64,000 nucleotides of DNA, from contig JAENYD010000003.1 in NCBI GenBank assembly GCA_016842005.1, positions 62,001-126,000 of the forward strand. Reading direction: 5' to 3'. A model generated the notes under the pieces. That model searched no databases. It saw only the letters and a program-made list of their open reading frames with translations, and was not told the origin of the DNA. This DNA comes from Clostridium thermobutyricum (GTDB lineage: Bacteria > Bacillota > Clostridia > Ch29). Both the position numbers and the translations under genes were made by a program. Shown in pieces: positions 8,928-18,084 of the stretch; position 1 is the stretch's first letter, and every line of letters begins with the position of its first letter.

Positions 8928-9953
8928 TCAGATAATATAGTCTATTGAACAGTCCGGGAAAGCCTCCCGGAGTTTTTCTGTGAAATATGTGTGTATTTCC
9001 TCCATTGCATCCGGCGGGTAGACGTATTTTCCGTAACCGAACTGGCCGTACTTGAATTTGCGCTCATTTTCCTCCATGGGAAGGGTGGTGCCCGGGAAAA
9101 CTTCCATTATGGTTTTCTTGGCCCTTGATGTAAACCTGTGGGAGATAACCTCGAACCGGATATGGCGGCTGCCGGCATCCACAAGCTGGTTCTGGAGTTC
9201 ATTTATCATATCGGCATAGCGTTCTTCCCACCGGTCAAACAGTATTACGGGACCGATGATGAACCCCAGGGGATAACCGGCCAGGGCTATTTTTCTTGCA
9301 GCCTCTATCCTTCTATTCAGGCTGGGGGTGAAGTGTTCATATTCTTTTATGACCGGGCCGGCATTTATACTGAACCGGACAGTTGTCCTGTTATTATGGT
9401 GGATGTCCAGGAGGCTGTCAATATCGGTGTATTTGGTTACAAATCTGAACCTGCCCGATTCCTGTCCGGCAAAAAAGCCAATGGTATCAGCCAGTGCTCC
9501 CGTATAGGGTTCAACAGGAACAGGATCGGAAGTGGCTGCCCCTTCAAAAACAGTGATGTCCGGTTTTCTTTGCACAATGTATCCGGCAGCGCTTCTCAGT
9601 ATTTCGTCAATGTTGACATATATCCTGATATAAGGCTTTTTGCCGAACCGGGTGTTCAGGTAACAGTATTCACATTTACCCATACAGCCGGTAACAAGGG
9701 GAAGCTGGTAGTGGGCAGAGGGTTTGCAGGTCTCAAATTTCAGGGTTTTTCTCACACCAACCACCAGCGTGTTTTTCCCTTCTTCATATGCTTTTTCAGG
9801 AGTGCTTCCGGGTATTCCGGTTACCCTGTTGTGGGACCTGAGTAAATGCAGCTCTATGTCTGTTCTTTTGCTGAATATGTCCATCATCTTTTTACCCATG
9901 GGATAATCAAGGGCATCTCTTTCAAAGAATACTCTTTTGGGTGCAAAAGCCAT
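8928..9953 (-). CDS. splB: Spore photoproduct lyase
   Basis: Radical SAM enzyme that reverses the thymine dimer 5-thyminyl-5,6-dihydrothymine formed in UV-irradiated spores, acting during germination. The radical SAM cysteine motif is CMGKCEYC (CxxxCxxC) at about residue 90, preceded by the family's HYQLPLVTG strand and followed by YLNTRFG; N-terminal KRVFFERDALDYP and the later FEVISHRFTSRAK also match SplB. The length (341) is typical. GGGAGG lies 8 bases before the ATG. The gene is monocistronic; B. subtilis splB is made in the forespore, and similar timing is likely but I could not identify a sigma-G promoter with confidence. Confidence 0.92.
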   Translation of the reverse strand: MAFAPKRVFFERDALDYPMGKKMMDIFSKRTDIELHLLRSHNRVTGIPGSTPEKAYEEGKNTLVVGVRKTLKFETCKPSAHYQLPLVTGCMGKCEYCYLNTRFGKKPYIRIYVNIDEILRSAAGYIVQRKPDITVFEGAATSDPVPVEPYTGALADTIGFFAGQESGRFRFVTKYTDIDSLLDIHHNNRTTVRFSINAGPVIKEYEHFTPSLNRRIEAARKIALAGYPLGFIIGPVILFDRWEERYADMINELQNQLVDAGSRHIRFEVISHRFTSRAKKTIMEVFPGTTLPMEENERKFKYGQFGYGKYVYPPDAMEEIHTYFTEKLREAFPDCSIDYII

Positions 9954-10185
9954 TATTATACCTCCCTGTGTGCATCAATACATATATTATCCTGCATAAT
10001 GACAGAAAATATAGCAGTGACATCAAAGATCCGATGTCTGTCTGATGAACAGGAGAAAACAGTACTATATATTTATACAGAAAGGAGAGGCCTCTGGAAC
10101 AGAGGATTGTCACCGCTCTTTTGTTTCCATATTCCAGGAAGCCAGGGGCGGGTATGGCTGTAATGGCTGCAAGTTCCTTGATTGT

Positions 10186-11058
10186 TCATTGATGCCCTGC
10201 CGTCCTTAACCGGGAGTCCGGCCTGTTCATTCTGTAGTTGGCTAGTCCTGCCGCAATTATGAGCAGTCCACCCAGAAGGCTTAAGATATCCGGTATTTCG
10301 TGCCACATAAGATACCCTGCTGCAGCCGAAAAAAGGATGGTAGTGTAGTCGAAGACAGAGAGCTCACCTGCAGGGGCGCAACTGTAAGCCATATTTATAC
10401 ACAACTGGCTGATGGAAGTAAACAGTCCCATGGACAACAGACCGAGAAATTCCGCAGTTGTAAGTAATCTCGGACTTTGAAAAAACATCAGGGGTATTGT
10501 GCCGATAACCGAGAAACCCATAAAGTACAAGAGAATCACCTGAGGAGAATCGCTTTTTCTCAGGTGCCTTATTATAGTGAAGGACAGTCCGGCAGTTACG
10601 GCGGATGCCAGTGCCATAAAAGCTGCAAAAAAGTTGTACTGGAACCCGGGTTTCAAAACCAGGCCGGCTCCAAATAGACCTGTTATCAGTACAGGTACGT
10701 TATGTTTATGGATTTTTTCTCCCAGGAATATTGATGAAAAAATAATTACGAAGAAAGGACAAACCTTGTTAAGCAGAGTGGCATCGTTCAGGGAGAGGTA
10801 ATTTATGGCGTAGAAGTAACAGAGGGCGCCGAGGAATCCTAGGACTGCCCGTGCAAGAAGCAATCTATGATTATTTCCTTTTATTGTACCTCCGTATTTC
10901 ATGACCAGTATCAGTGTTATTACAACTGCAAAAGAATTTCGGACAAACAGCTTCTCGGTCAGGGGTACTTCAGCCGTAAACTTGGCTGATGCCGACATAA
11001 GGGTGAAGGAGAGGCTGCTTCCAAGCATATATAATATGCCTTTTGTTCTGCTGTTCAT
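10186..11058 (-). CDS. EamA/DMT-family transporter
   Basis: About 290 residues forming ten hydrophobic helices in two repeated five-helix halves, the EamA (drug/metabolite transporter) architecture. GSSLSFTLMSASAKF at the N-terminus and the FLGEKIHKHNVP loop after helix 4 are typical. Likely an inner-membrane exporter of amino acids, metabolites or drugs; substrate unknown. The ORF track start at 11115 is too early: the ATG at 11058 has GGAGGAA 7 bases upstream and begins right at the family's usual short basic leader. It is transcribed away from the ANTAR regulator gene. Confidence 0.82.
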   Translation of the reverse strand: MNSRTKGILYMLGSSLSFTLMSASAKFTAEVPLTEKLFVRNSFAVVITLILVMKYGGTIKGNNHRLLLARAVLGFLGALCYFYAINYLSLNDATLLNKVCPFFVIIFSSIFLGEKIHKHNVPVLITGLFGAGLVLKPGFQYNFFAAFMALASAVTAGLSFTIIRHLRKSDSPQVILLYFMGFSVIGTIPLMFFQSPRLLTTAEFLGLLSMGLFTSISQLCINMAYSCAPAGELSVFDYTTILFSAAAGYLMWHEIPDILSLLGGLLIIAAGLANYRMNRPDSRLRTAGHQ

Positions 11059-11238
11059 TATTGAGTTCCTCCGGTGGTGAAGTTCGGTCTGTATTAATTG
11101 TAACACAGACCACAATATATTGTAAGGAGCTTATTATACGCATATGTAAAGCATTCCTGTACGGTCGGTCAAAATTGCTGGGATTATATTATTTTTTTGA
11201 TATAATTATTAAATAACACGTCATTACGGGGTGATAAA

Positions 11239-11811
11239 GTGGTTTATTCAATAGTAGTGGCTGACAGCGGCGAGACTTCAAGAAAGACTATCAGTGACCT
11301 GCTGACCAGGAGGGGTTATAAGACTTATCAGGCTACCGACGGAGCAGGGGCTATCAGACTTGCAAGAAGCATCCATCCCAGTCTTGTAATCATTGATATC
11401 AATATATGGGGGATTAATGCCTACGAGGCTGCCCGGATAATTGAAGAAGGCAATCTTTCTACCGTACTGTTTATTACTTCCAATCCGGACAGGGATTTTA
11501 TTGAAAAGCTCAAGCTGATGAAGGTTTTCGCATATATCACCAAGCCTATAAATCACGCACAGATGATGCAGATAATAGAATTCTCATTGATGAACTCCAG
11601 GAAGATTGATTTACTGCAAGACAAAGTAAAGAAACTGGAGAATAATCTGAGCGCGAGAAAAAAGATAGACAGGGCAAAGGGCATCCTGATGGACAGGCAT
11701 AAGATTTCAGAAAATGAAGCTTATGGTATTTTGAGAAAGAAGAGTATGGACGGCTGCATTTCCATTGAAAAGGTGGCAGAGTCAGTAATAGAACAACATT
11801 CCACCGGTTAG
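11239..11811 (+). CDS. Response regulator with ANTAR RNA-binding output domain
   Basis: 190 residues: a receiver domain (1-125) with the acceptor region VIIDIN and the conserved TKPI lysine, a coiled-coil linker (about 125-150), then an ANTAR domain with IDRAKGILMDRHKISENEAY. ANTAR proteins bind paired hairpins in mRNA leaders and prevent termination. In many clostridia this architecture sits beside glutamine synthetase; here no target gene or kinase is adjacent. The usual acidic pocket near the N-terminus is weak (VVADSGE, one Asp), so phosphorylation is uncertain. GTG start with GGGGTGA upstream. Confidence 0.85.
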   Translation: MVYSIVVADSGETSRKTISDLLTRRGYKTYQATDGAGAIRLARSIHPSLVIIDINIWGINAYEAARIIEEGNLSTVLFITSNPDRDFIEKLKLMKVFAYITKPINHAQMMQIIEFSLMNSRKIDLLQDKVKKLENNLSARKKIDRAKGILMDRHKISENEAYGILRKKSMDGCISIEKVAESVIEQHSTG

Positions 11812-11952
11812 GCAGATATTACATATGAAATATTTAGTGAAAATATTTGATTTATCAGAGGGTTTGCTGTAAAATAAATAACCGTTACCCGTTCCTCCGT
11901 ACATAGTAGAGATAACAATCTCTACAATAATATATTTCAGGAGGGATTTTTT

Positions 11953-12672
11953 TTGAAAAACAAGAAATTTGTACTTCCGGTAGTTGTTCTTCTGGTCATA
12001 CTGCTGATCGCGCCCGCAGCCCATGCATATAACGGCAAGTATTACAGCGTATTTCAAAGGATAAATAATCTGGGACCTTTCAATTTCTATGCATATCTCA
12101 ACAAAAGTGCGGTTGATAATAAACTGTCCGGTGGTTCGGATTATTCATGGAAGGTTGTAAAGCCTTCGGACAAGCAGGATAATGTGTCTCAGCAGCCGGC
12201 GGAAGAACCAGCCCGGCAGTCAGCAGATAATGGGGAGGATGTGGATAAAGAAGTACCTGAAACAAATACAGGAACCCAGTACCAGTTGACAGCCAGGGAA
12301 AGGGAAATGGTGGAATATGTAAATGAAGAAAGGATTAAGGCGGGACTGGAGCCTCTGCAGGTTGACCTTGAGCTTGCGAGGGTGGCCAGGATAAAATCAC
12401 AGGATATGGTGGATAACGGCTATTTCTCGCATAATTCGCCAACCTACGGGTCACCTTTTGAAATGATGAAAAACTTCGGTATCAAGTATAGATCAGCAGG
12501 GGAAAATATTGCAATGAACAGTTCCGTGTTAAAGGCCCATGAATCCCTGATGAACTCTGAAGGGCATAGAAACAATATACTGAATAAAGGCTTTACCCAT
12601 ATCGGGATCGGGATTGTGGGCAATAACGGGCGAAGTGGTATTACTGTAACCCAGATGTTTATTTCAAAATAG
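11953..12672 (+). CDS. Secreted CAP-domain (SCP/YkwD-like) protein
   Basis: 239 residues. An N-terminal hydrophobic signal segment (about 5-23, ending AHA) sends it out of the cell; a low-complexity Pro/Glu/Gln linker (about 60-100) leads to a C-terminal CAP domain (about 105-239) with REREMVEYVNEERIKAG, DMVDNGYFSHNSP, AGENIAM and EGHRNNIL, which carry the conserved His/Glu pairs of the family. YkwD-like proteins are common in spore formers; their biochemical role is not settled. TTG start with AGGAGGG 7 bases upstream. A strong hairpin follows and is shared with the convergent minus-strand gene. Confidence 0.85.
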   Translation: MKNKKFVLPVVVLLVILLIAPAAHAYNGKYYSVFQRINNLGPFNFYAYLNKSAVDNKLSGGSDYSWKVVKPSDKQDNVSQQPAEEPARQSADNGEDVDKEVPETNTGTQYQLTAREREMVEYVNEERIKAGLEPLQVDLELARVARIKSQDMVDNGYFSHNSPTYGSPFEMMKNFGIKYRSAGENIAMNSSVLKAHESLMNSEGHRNNILNKGFTHIGIGIVGNNGRSGITVTQMFISK

Positions 12673-12680
12673 GTATAAAT

Positions 12681-12719
12681 AAGACAACCCTGATGAATGA
12701 CCATCAGGGTTGCTGTCTT
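12681..12719. terminator. Bidirectional intrinsic terminator between convergent genes
   Basis: AACCCTGATG and CATCAGGGTT pair around a six-base loop, extended by AAGACA/TGTCTT at the base. It lies exactly between the CAP-domain gene (+) and the cysteine-rich protein gene (-). Confidence 0.75.
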
Positions 12720-13390
12720 TAGTCGGACCCGGACCTGCAGTGAATGTCCTCAAGCTGCGGAGGGAATAGCGGCAGGCCGAAGAATTCGGAACAGATGTTT
12801 TCCGCAAACTCCTCGCAGGGCGGAATGTCGCAGAACCCGAAGGCAGGTATCAGCAGTTCTACCACAGCAATCACTTTTAATATTATTGTGAAGCACAGGT
12901 CAATCTCGAACCTGAAGTCATCGATAAATTCTCCGTCGGCACAGGTAGCACCCACTGTAGCTTCAATTTCAAAAGGTATTATAGATTCATCGGGAACAAA
13001 GAGTATCACATCCTTGGGTACGAAAACTACAGTGGTTCCCGTACCCCGCACACCGTCGGCGTCTACAAATTCCACCTGCAGTTTGATACCTACTTTAGCT
13101 CTAACCCTGGCGAAATTCGGCCTGTCTTCCAGCCTGTCAACCATCAGGTCTTTTATGATGCCTTTGGATTCCACATTTCTGCATCCTATGAATCTGAGGG
13201 GTTTTGCAAAGGAGCAGTCGTCGGGTACCACCTTTACTATAAGGTCTTCCAGGAGGTCCTGCTGGAGGCAGGCATCGTAAACCTTCTTAACCTGTACACA
13301 GACTTTTTCCCTTACAAAAAATCCATCCATGGAGCCAATCAGGCCGGGACAGTTTTTGAAGTCTTTGCTGGCCATTGAATAGAATGACAC
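12719..13390 (-). CDS. Cysteine-rich protein, probable spore coat/exosporium component
   Basis: About 223 residues with some 13 cysteines, rich in beta-strand patterns and acidic residues, without signal peptide or membrane segment. Starts include VCVQVKKVYDACLQQDLLEDL, then a CSFAKPLRFIGC strand pair and a long FVPKDVILFVPDE stretch. This layout resembles clostridial cysteine-rich exosporium/coat proteins and, more loosely, the beta-sandwich SPOCS (DUF3794) domain; I cannot decide between them. The neighbour upstream is cotE, supporting a coat role. The ORF track begins with TTG at 13399; the GTG at 13390 is better spaced (9 bases) from AAGGAG. Confidence 0.5.
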   Translation of the reverse strand: MSFYSMASKDFKNCPGLIGSMDGFFVREKVCVQVKKVYDACLQQDLLEDLIVKVVPDDCSFAKPLRFIGCRNVESKGIIKDLMVDRLEDRPNFARVRAKVGIKLQVEFVDADGVRGTGTTVVFVPKDVILFVPDESIIPFEIEATVGATCADGEFIDDFRFEIDLCFTIILKVIAVVELLIPAFGFCDIPPCEEFAENICSEFFGLPLFPPQLEDIHCRSGSD

Positions 13391-13596
13391 ATTAATCAAC
13401 TCCTTTCTTAAATCCTATATGCATCTGATTATTCTGCAGTATAATATATGACCCATGGAAGTATTTAGTGATAGGGTAGGAGACGGTTTTTAATATTTGA
13501 GGTATAGACTGCTATATTGAAAGCCGTAACATACCGGGCTGTTTCAGGAGAAAACATACTGAAAAGGACAAATTTTTAAATCAATACCAGTAAAAC

Positions 13597-13634
13597 AAAA
13601 AAATGAGAGTATGCGCTATTCACACTCCCATTTA
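13597..13634 (-). terminator. Intrinsic terminator of cotE
   Basis: Read on the minus strand, ATGGGAGTGTG pairs with CATACTCTCAT (two G-U pairs) and is followed by seven T residues, just after the cotE stop codon. Confidence 0.7.
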
Positions 13635-13646
13635 CAGATAACTATG

Positions 13647-14237
13647 TTAATCTTCGTCCTCGCTTTCAGCATCGACATTGAACATGGTCAATGAACTCAT
13701 GACAGTGTCTTCATCCTGTCTGTTCTGGCCGCCTTCCAGATGATAGGCCACCACATTCAGCATTGCTTCTCCAAGGACTTCCACTCCCAGTCCGTATTCT
13801 ACCTGCACTGATATAGCATGGGAACCGCCCTTGTTAACAATCATTGTGCCCAGGGAGGACGGTTTACCGGATATCCATGCCAGTATCTGCTTATTGCGGT
13901 AGCTTTCCCCGCCGAGACATTCCACCGGCACCACTTCGGAGAACCTCTCGTTGCTTTTGGTCACGCAGGTATCTCCGCCGGCTTCATACCATACATGTAC
14001 TTCAAAAAACCCGTTTATTCTCACATTAACCATACTGTCCTTGATTTCTTCAAACCTGCAGTCTTTAATCCTGGCCTCTTTTACCTTGCAACCTAAAACC
14101 TGTGTAGGCTTCTTGCCGTCAACAGGGCTAATATATACAGTAGCATTACATGTCTCGGTTGTGCTGCCGTAAACCGCATTGGTGATTATAGTCCTCATTT
14201 TTCCCGCATCCGGATACATGCTTTTTTCCTCTTCCAT
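13647..14237 (-). CDS. cotE: Outer spore coat morphogenetic protein CotE
   Basis: 196 residues. The core matches Bacillus CotE: MRTIITNAVYG at the N-terminus (REIITKAVV in B. subtilis), then ISPVDGKKPTQVLGC, a GFFEVHVWYE strand and VEYGLGVEVLGE, ending in an acidic ESEDED tail as in Bacillus. CotE assembles in the mother cell and recruits outer-coat proteins. Start: the ATG at 14237 has GGGGTG 6 bases upstream; the track's GTG at 14246 overlaps that site. Downstream on the same strand is the cysteine-rich protein gene, separated by a terminator, so they are independent units. Confidence 0.85.
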   Translation of the reverse strand: MEEEKSMYPDAGKMRTIITNAVYGSTTETCNATVYISPVDGKKPTQVLGCKVKEARIKDCRFEEIKDSMVNVRINGFFEVHVWYEAGGDTCVTKSNERFSEVVPVECLGGESYRNKQILAWISGKPSSLGTMIVNKGGSHAISVQVEYGLGVEVLGEAMLNVVAYHLEGGQNRQDEDTVMSSLTMFNVDAESEDED

Positions 14238-14405
14238 CAATTTCACCCCTTTTGCTAGAAATTAAACTCTTCTATTTATCATAGTATTCTTTTACGGTAC
14301 ATGTGTGCCAGGTAAACTATATTTTTTATCAGCAATTCACCTCTGCTGCAGACTAAAACATATAATATCTTAAGTATGTTACTTAATACAGAGAGGATAG
14401 GGTAT

Positions 14406-15344
14406 ATGACTGGAAAAGCGCTGGTGACAGGATGCGCAGGCTTTATAGGTTCCCATCTATGCGATGAACTTCTGCGCAGGAAGTGGGAGGTTGTAGGGAT
14501 GGATTGCTTTATAGACAATTATTCAAAGAAACTGAAAGTGAGAAATATATCACAGTTGGTAAGTTCCTCCCGTTTTAGATTTATAGATGAAGACATTACA
14601 AAGGCCCCATTAAGTCAATATATCAAAGATATTGATGTAATATTTCACCTGGCCAGTCTTCCCGGGGTGCGCGAAAGCTGGGGGGAGAGTTTTAATGATT
14701 ACGTAGTCAATAACATACTGGCGACCCAGCGTTTATTGGAGGCGGTAAAAGACCGGGATATCCAAAAATTTGTCTATGCTTCATCATCATCGGTCTATGG
14801 AAATACCGGTATGTTACCCATGAAGGAAATTCACCTGCCCAGACCTTTTTCCCCCTATGGCGTTACCAAGCTGGCTGCCGAAAACCTGTGCCATCTCTAC
14901 TACAAGAATTATGCAGTGCCGGTGGTTTCTCTCCGCTATTTCACTGTATACGGACCCCGTCAGAGGCCGGATATGTCTGTCAGTCGGTTTATCAATGCCA
15001 TTCATGCGAGTGCTCCCATTACCGTTTACGGTGATGGGACACAGAAAAGGGATTTTACGTATGTTCATGATGTGGTAAGGGCTAATATACTGGCTGTACA
15101 GTTGCCAACAGCAGGGGAGGTATTCAATGTAGGGACTGGAAATCCCGTAGGGCTTCTGGAAGTGATCAGAATATTGGAGAAGATTATGGGGAAAAGGGCA
15201 CTGTTGAGATTTACAGAGAGTCAGAAGGGGGACGTTAAGGATACCTTTGCGGATATCTCCAAGGCAAGAGAGCTTTTGGGGTTTCAGCCGTCTATCGGGC
15301 TGGAAGAGGGTTTGTTGTACCAGGTTGAAGCCATGAACAGATGA
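14406..15344 (+). CDS. NAD-dependent nucleotide-sugar epimerase/dehydratase (extended SDR)
   Basis: 312 residues of the GalE/UDP-glucuronate 4-epimerase class. The Rossmann motif TGCAGFIGSH, the catalytic region YASSSSVYG and YGVTK (Y-x-x-x-K), RYFTVYGPRQRPDM and the substrate loop GDGTQKRDFTYVHD are all present. It would interconvert UDP-sugars in the cytoplasm. Its position between cotE and the cotS-cotSA cluster suggests it supplies sugars for coat glycans, which is inference. Start at ATG 14406 has GAGAGGATAGGG upstream; the track's start at 14376 is less likely. Confidence 0.85.
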   Translation: MTGKALVTGCAGFIGSHLCDELLRRKWEVVGMDCFIDNYSKKLKVRNISQLVSSSRFRFIDEDITKAPLSQYIKDIDVIFHLASLPGVRESWGESFNDYVVNNILATQRLLEAVKDRDIQKFVYASSSSVYGNTGMLPMKEIHLPRPFSPYGVTKLAAENLCHLYYKNYAVPVVSLRYFTVYGPRQRPDMSVSRFINAIHASAPITVYGDGTQKRDFTYVHDVVRANILAVQLPTAGEVFNVGTGNPVGLLEVIRILEKIMGKRALLRFTESQKGDVKDTFADISKARELLGFQPSIGLEEGLLYQVEAMNR

Positions 15345-15429
15345 ACTTTTATCAGATTGTGGAACCCATTATGTCGTTGAGAATATTATGGTTATTGAAA
15401 GATGCCAATTATTAATAGGGAGGGATAGC

Positions 15430-15672
15430 ATGAAATATAAAGAGGGATATATAGGCAGTAAAAGAGAATGCCTCGGTTTCCTCAGCGAGATGTTCACAAA
15501 ACTGCTGAAAGGGCAGCTTACGGTGGAGGACCAGGAAGTCAGGATACCCGATGACAGGGAACTGGACTACAAGATAAAGTATGAAGATGATGAAGTTGAA
15601 GGGCAACTGGCAATTAAAGTATCCTGGGATTATGTTGAAGAATTCGAGGAGGAAGAAGAAGAGGAATTATAA
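15430..15672 (+). CDS. Amphi-Trp domain protein
   Basis: 80 residues. The N-terminal amphipathic helix (ECLGFLSEMFTKLLKGQLTV), the middle VRIPDD strand and the closing IKVSWDY tryptophan match the short amphi-Trp domain, whose function is not known to me. It ends in a run of glutamates (EEFEEEEEEEL). The real start is the ATG at 15430 with AGGGAGGG 6 bases upstream. A very strong terminator overlaps its stop codon, so it is a separate transcript from the coat genes that follow. Confidence 0.7.
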   Translation: MKYKEGYIGSKRECLGFLSEMFTKLLKGQLTVEDQEVRIPDDRELDYKIKYEDDEVEGQLAIKVSWDYVEEFEEEEEEEL

Positions 15673-15706
15673 ACAAATAGGGAGGTATCCTCCCTATTTG
15701 TTTTAG
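15671..15706 (+). terminator. Strong intrinsic terminator
   Basis: A 15 bp perfect stem (AAACAAATAGGGAGG and its complement) around a TAT loop, followed by TTTT; it starts in the stop codon of the amphi-Trp gene. Confidence 0.9.
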
Positions 15707-15785
15707 ATTTCGGGAAAGGATGCTGTATTTGCTGCCTTCTGATGCGGTGAAGATTGTATCAGAGACAGGGCAGAAGCATCGTCAT

Positions 15786-15977
15786 ATAAACAGGATTCTT
15801 GGCTTCAGGTGGGGTTTTAACCCCATCTGAAGCTTAGAAACCGTTATCCAGGGGCGTAGCGTCGCTTATCTTTAGTTGGGAACATTCCTGTCCACAGAGG
15901 GATACCGGGGCTTCAGCAGGTGTGTCCCCTGACCTCTGACAGGACGGGAGTATTAGCGGCGGTAGCCATCGGATAAA
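15786..15977. repeat. Structured dispersed repeat, copy 1 (192 bp)
   Basis: First full copy of a family found five times here. It starts ATAAACAGG and ends GGATAAA, has a left hairpin around GGGGTTTTAACCCC, then GTTATCC, a GGCGTAGCGTCGCT segment, a GGGACATTCCTGTCC-like hairpin, CAGAGG/CCTCTG arms and AGCGGCGGTAGCC. CGTCGCT here still pairs with AGCGGCG through a T-G wobble. It fills most of the 334 bp gap before cotS; the rest shows nothing I can name. Confidence 0.8.
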
Positions 15978-16006
15978 TCAAGGACTTGTTTCAAGGAGGA
16001 TAAGTT

Positions 16007-17038
16007 ATGCCCAAGATTGACTGGGATGTAATAAAAAGCGTACTGGCAGAATATGACCTGAATGTCACTGAAGTGAGAACCGAATCCTACAAAGAAAAAA
16101 AAGGGGTGTGGTGGGTTAAGACTCCTTACGGTTATAAAATACTGAAAAAGCACTCTAACTCCCGGGAGACGATAGAGTTTATCCTTGCGGCGGTGGAATA
16201 TCTGCAGGGGAAAGGGATACGTATTCCCGATATTATCAGGACTACCGGCGGTGAGAAGTATGTATACAGGGACGGCCACTGCTATATTATGAGTCAGGCT
16301 GTGGCGGGCAATAATCCGAGTTATAACAGGATGGATGAGCTGAGGAGAATGGTTGAGGAACTGGGACGGTTTCACAGTGCATCTGGCGGTTTTGTCCCTC
16401 CCCGGGATGCCAAACCCCGGGTACATCTGGGTGGCTGGATAGAAGACCATAACCGGCAGAGGGATAAACTGGAAAAATATTATCTGGCCGAAAGCACATG
16501 CACAGAGCATACAGCTTTCGGAGAAACAATACTGAAGGAGTTTCCTTATTTCCTCAATAGAATAAAAAGATCTGTTGAAGGCCTGGAGACATCCGGATAT
16601 GCCCGCTGGGTCAGCCAGGCAGAAAGTTCGGGGTGTTTATGTCACCAGGATTTCGCTGCAGGCAACCTGATGATGACTGAAGCAGGGGAGACCTATGTCC
16701 TTGATACAGACTCCATTACCATTGATATACCGGCAAGGGATATAAGAAAGCTGCTTCTGAAGGTCATGAAGAAACGTGGCCAGTGGGATATGAGACTGAC
16801 AAAGGATATGCTGGCATGGTACCAGAGGGAAAACCCCCTTGAATCATGGCAGTGGCAGGTACTGAAATGGGAACTGGTATACCCGCATCTGTTCGCAGGG
16901 ATTATGGGCAAGTATTATGAGAAGAGGGAAGAAAGCTGGACAGAGGGGAAATATCTGAAGCGGCTGAAGGAAATGGTGGATATGGAGAGGTCGGTGGACC
17001 CTGTGATTGACAGCTTTGAGTCCCTAATCCCCCGGTAA
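16007..17038 (+). CDS. CotS-family spore coat protein (kinase-like fold)
   Basis: 343 residues of the CotS/CotI/YtaA family, which has the aminoglycoside phosphotransferase/choline kinase fold. The signature loop is CHQDFAAGNLMM (the H-x-D-x-x-x-x-N catalytic loop) followed by the metal-binding region YVLDTDSI. Family members are carried on the coat and some act as protein or sugar kinases in coat assembly. AAGGAGG precedes the ATG. It is the first of a three-gene set cotS-cotS-cotSA (gaps 23 and 12 bp), the same partnership seen in Bacillus. Confidence 0.87.
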   Translation: MPKIDWDVIKSVLAEYDLNVTEVRTESYKEKKGVWWVKTPYGYKILKKHSNSRETIEFILAAVEYLQGKGIRIPDIIRTTGGEKYVYRDGHCYIMSQAVAGNNPSYNRMDELRRMVEELGRFHSASGGFVPPRDAKPRVHLGGWIEDHNRQRDKLEKYYLAESTCTEHTAFGETILKEFPYFLNRIKRSVEGLETSGYARWVSQAESSGCLCHQDFAAGNLMMTEAGETYVLDTDSITIDIPARDIRKLLLKVMKKRGQWDMRLTKDMLAWYQRENPLESWQWQVLKWELVYPHLFAGIMGKYYEKREESWTEGKYLKRLKEMVDMERSVDPVIDSFESLIPR

Positions 17039-17061
17039 CTTTTGAAAAGGAGGAATTTCCC

Positions 17062-18072
17062 ATGAGTGATAGGAACAGGCGTACAGATCTGATGGAACTT
17101 GCAGAGAATGTTCTGGCAGAGTACGGTATACGGGCGTATGATATGAAGGTTATTCAAAATGAGGGATTAAAAACCCTGTGGAGGATATCCCATGACAGTG
17201 AGGTGAAATGTCTTAAAAGATTAAGACATTCCCTTGATAAAGCCCTTTTTTCGGTTAATGGGCAGAGGCACATCTACAATAACGGTGGTAATGTCCCCGG
17301 AGTTCATCTAAACTCAAAAGGTGGAGAAATTACCGATTATGGCGGACAGTTATTTGTTCTGTATGACTGGGTAGAAGGGAGAGATCTGAATTTCGATGTT
17401 TCGGCGGATTTATCCCTGGCAGTGGAAGGACTGGCTGAATTTCACAAGTCATCTGTAGGATACAGACCTCCGGAAAAGGCCAGGGTTTCCTATAAACTGG
17501 GAAAATGGCCGGTGCACTATGATTCAATGCGGAAGGACATGATTGAATGGAAGGAACTATCAATAAGCAGTGGAAGTAAAATGGGATACGCTAATTACCT
17601 GAAATATGCCGGCTCCATGATTGAAATGGCGGATATGGTCCTGGATGCCATTCGGAAATCTTCTTATGACTTAATAACCGGTATGGAATTTCACCAATCC
17701 CCGCTATGTCACCAGGATTATGGTAAGGGAAATGTGCTGTTCTCGGGGCAGGAGACCTATGTACTGGACCTGGACGGGGTAACCTATGACCTGCCGGTAA
17801 GAGACCTGCGCAAACTAATAGGCAAACAGGCGGAAAACCGCGGCCGGTGGAGGGCTGACATTATAGAGTCCATACTGGAGTGGTACAACCGGAAGAACCA
17901 TTTACCCGGCCAGTATATGGAGCTGCTGAAAATAGACCTGTTGTTTCCCCACTGGTTTTATGGTGAAGTGAAAAACCTGTTCAAGAAAAACAAGACTGTT
18001 AAGGACAGGGATATGGAGTTAACGGCTATGCTGGAGCAATCCAAACTTACGGTCTTATCAGATGTTTTCTAG
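17062..18072 (+). CDS. cotS: CotS-family spore coat protein, second copy
   Basis: 336 residues, paralogous to the gene upstream: the loop CHQDYGKGNVLF and YVLDLDGVTYDLPVRD align with the first copy, and the distal helices ending EWYNRKNHLPG correspond to AWYQRENPLES. The N-lobe is more divergent. AAAGGAGG lies 8 bases before the ATG. Directly followed by the CotSA-like glycosyltransferase, which makes this copy the better positional equivalent of Bacillus cotS. Tandem duplication followed by divergence is the simplest origin. Confidence 0.85.
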   Translation: MSDRNRRTDLMELAENVLAEYGIRAYDMKVIQNEGLKTLWRISHDSEVKCLKRLRHSLDKALFSVNGQRHIYNNGGNVPGVHLNSKGGEITDYGGQLFVLYDWVEGRDLNFDVSADLSLAVEGLAEFHKSSVGYRPPEKARVSYKLGKWPVHYDSMRKDMIEWKELSISSGSKMGYANYLKYAGSMIEMADMVLDAIRKSSYDLITGMEFHQSPLCHQDYGKGNVLFSGQETYVLDLDGVTYDLPVRDLRKLIGKQAENRGRWRADIIESILEWYNRKNHLPGQYMELLKIDLLFPHWFYGEVKNLFKKNKTVKDRDMELTAMLEQSKLTVLSDVF

Positions 18073-18084
18073 AGGGAGGTAATC

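Noticed and set aside
15786-15977. CRISPR repeat or array interpretation of the recurring sequence
   Set aside because: Copies are about 190 bp, kilobases apart and without regular spacers; no cas gene is present.
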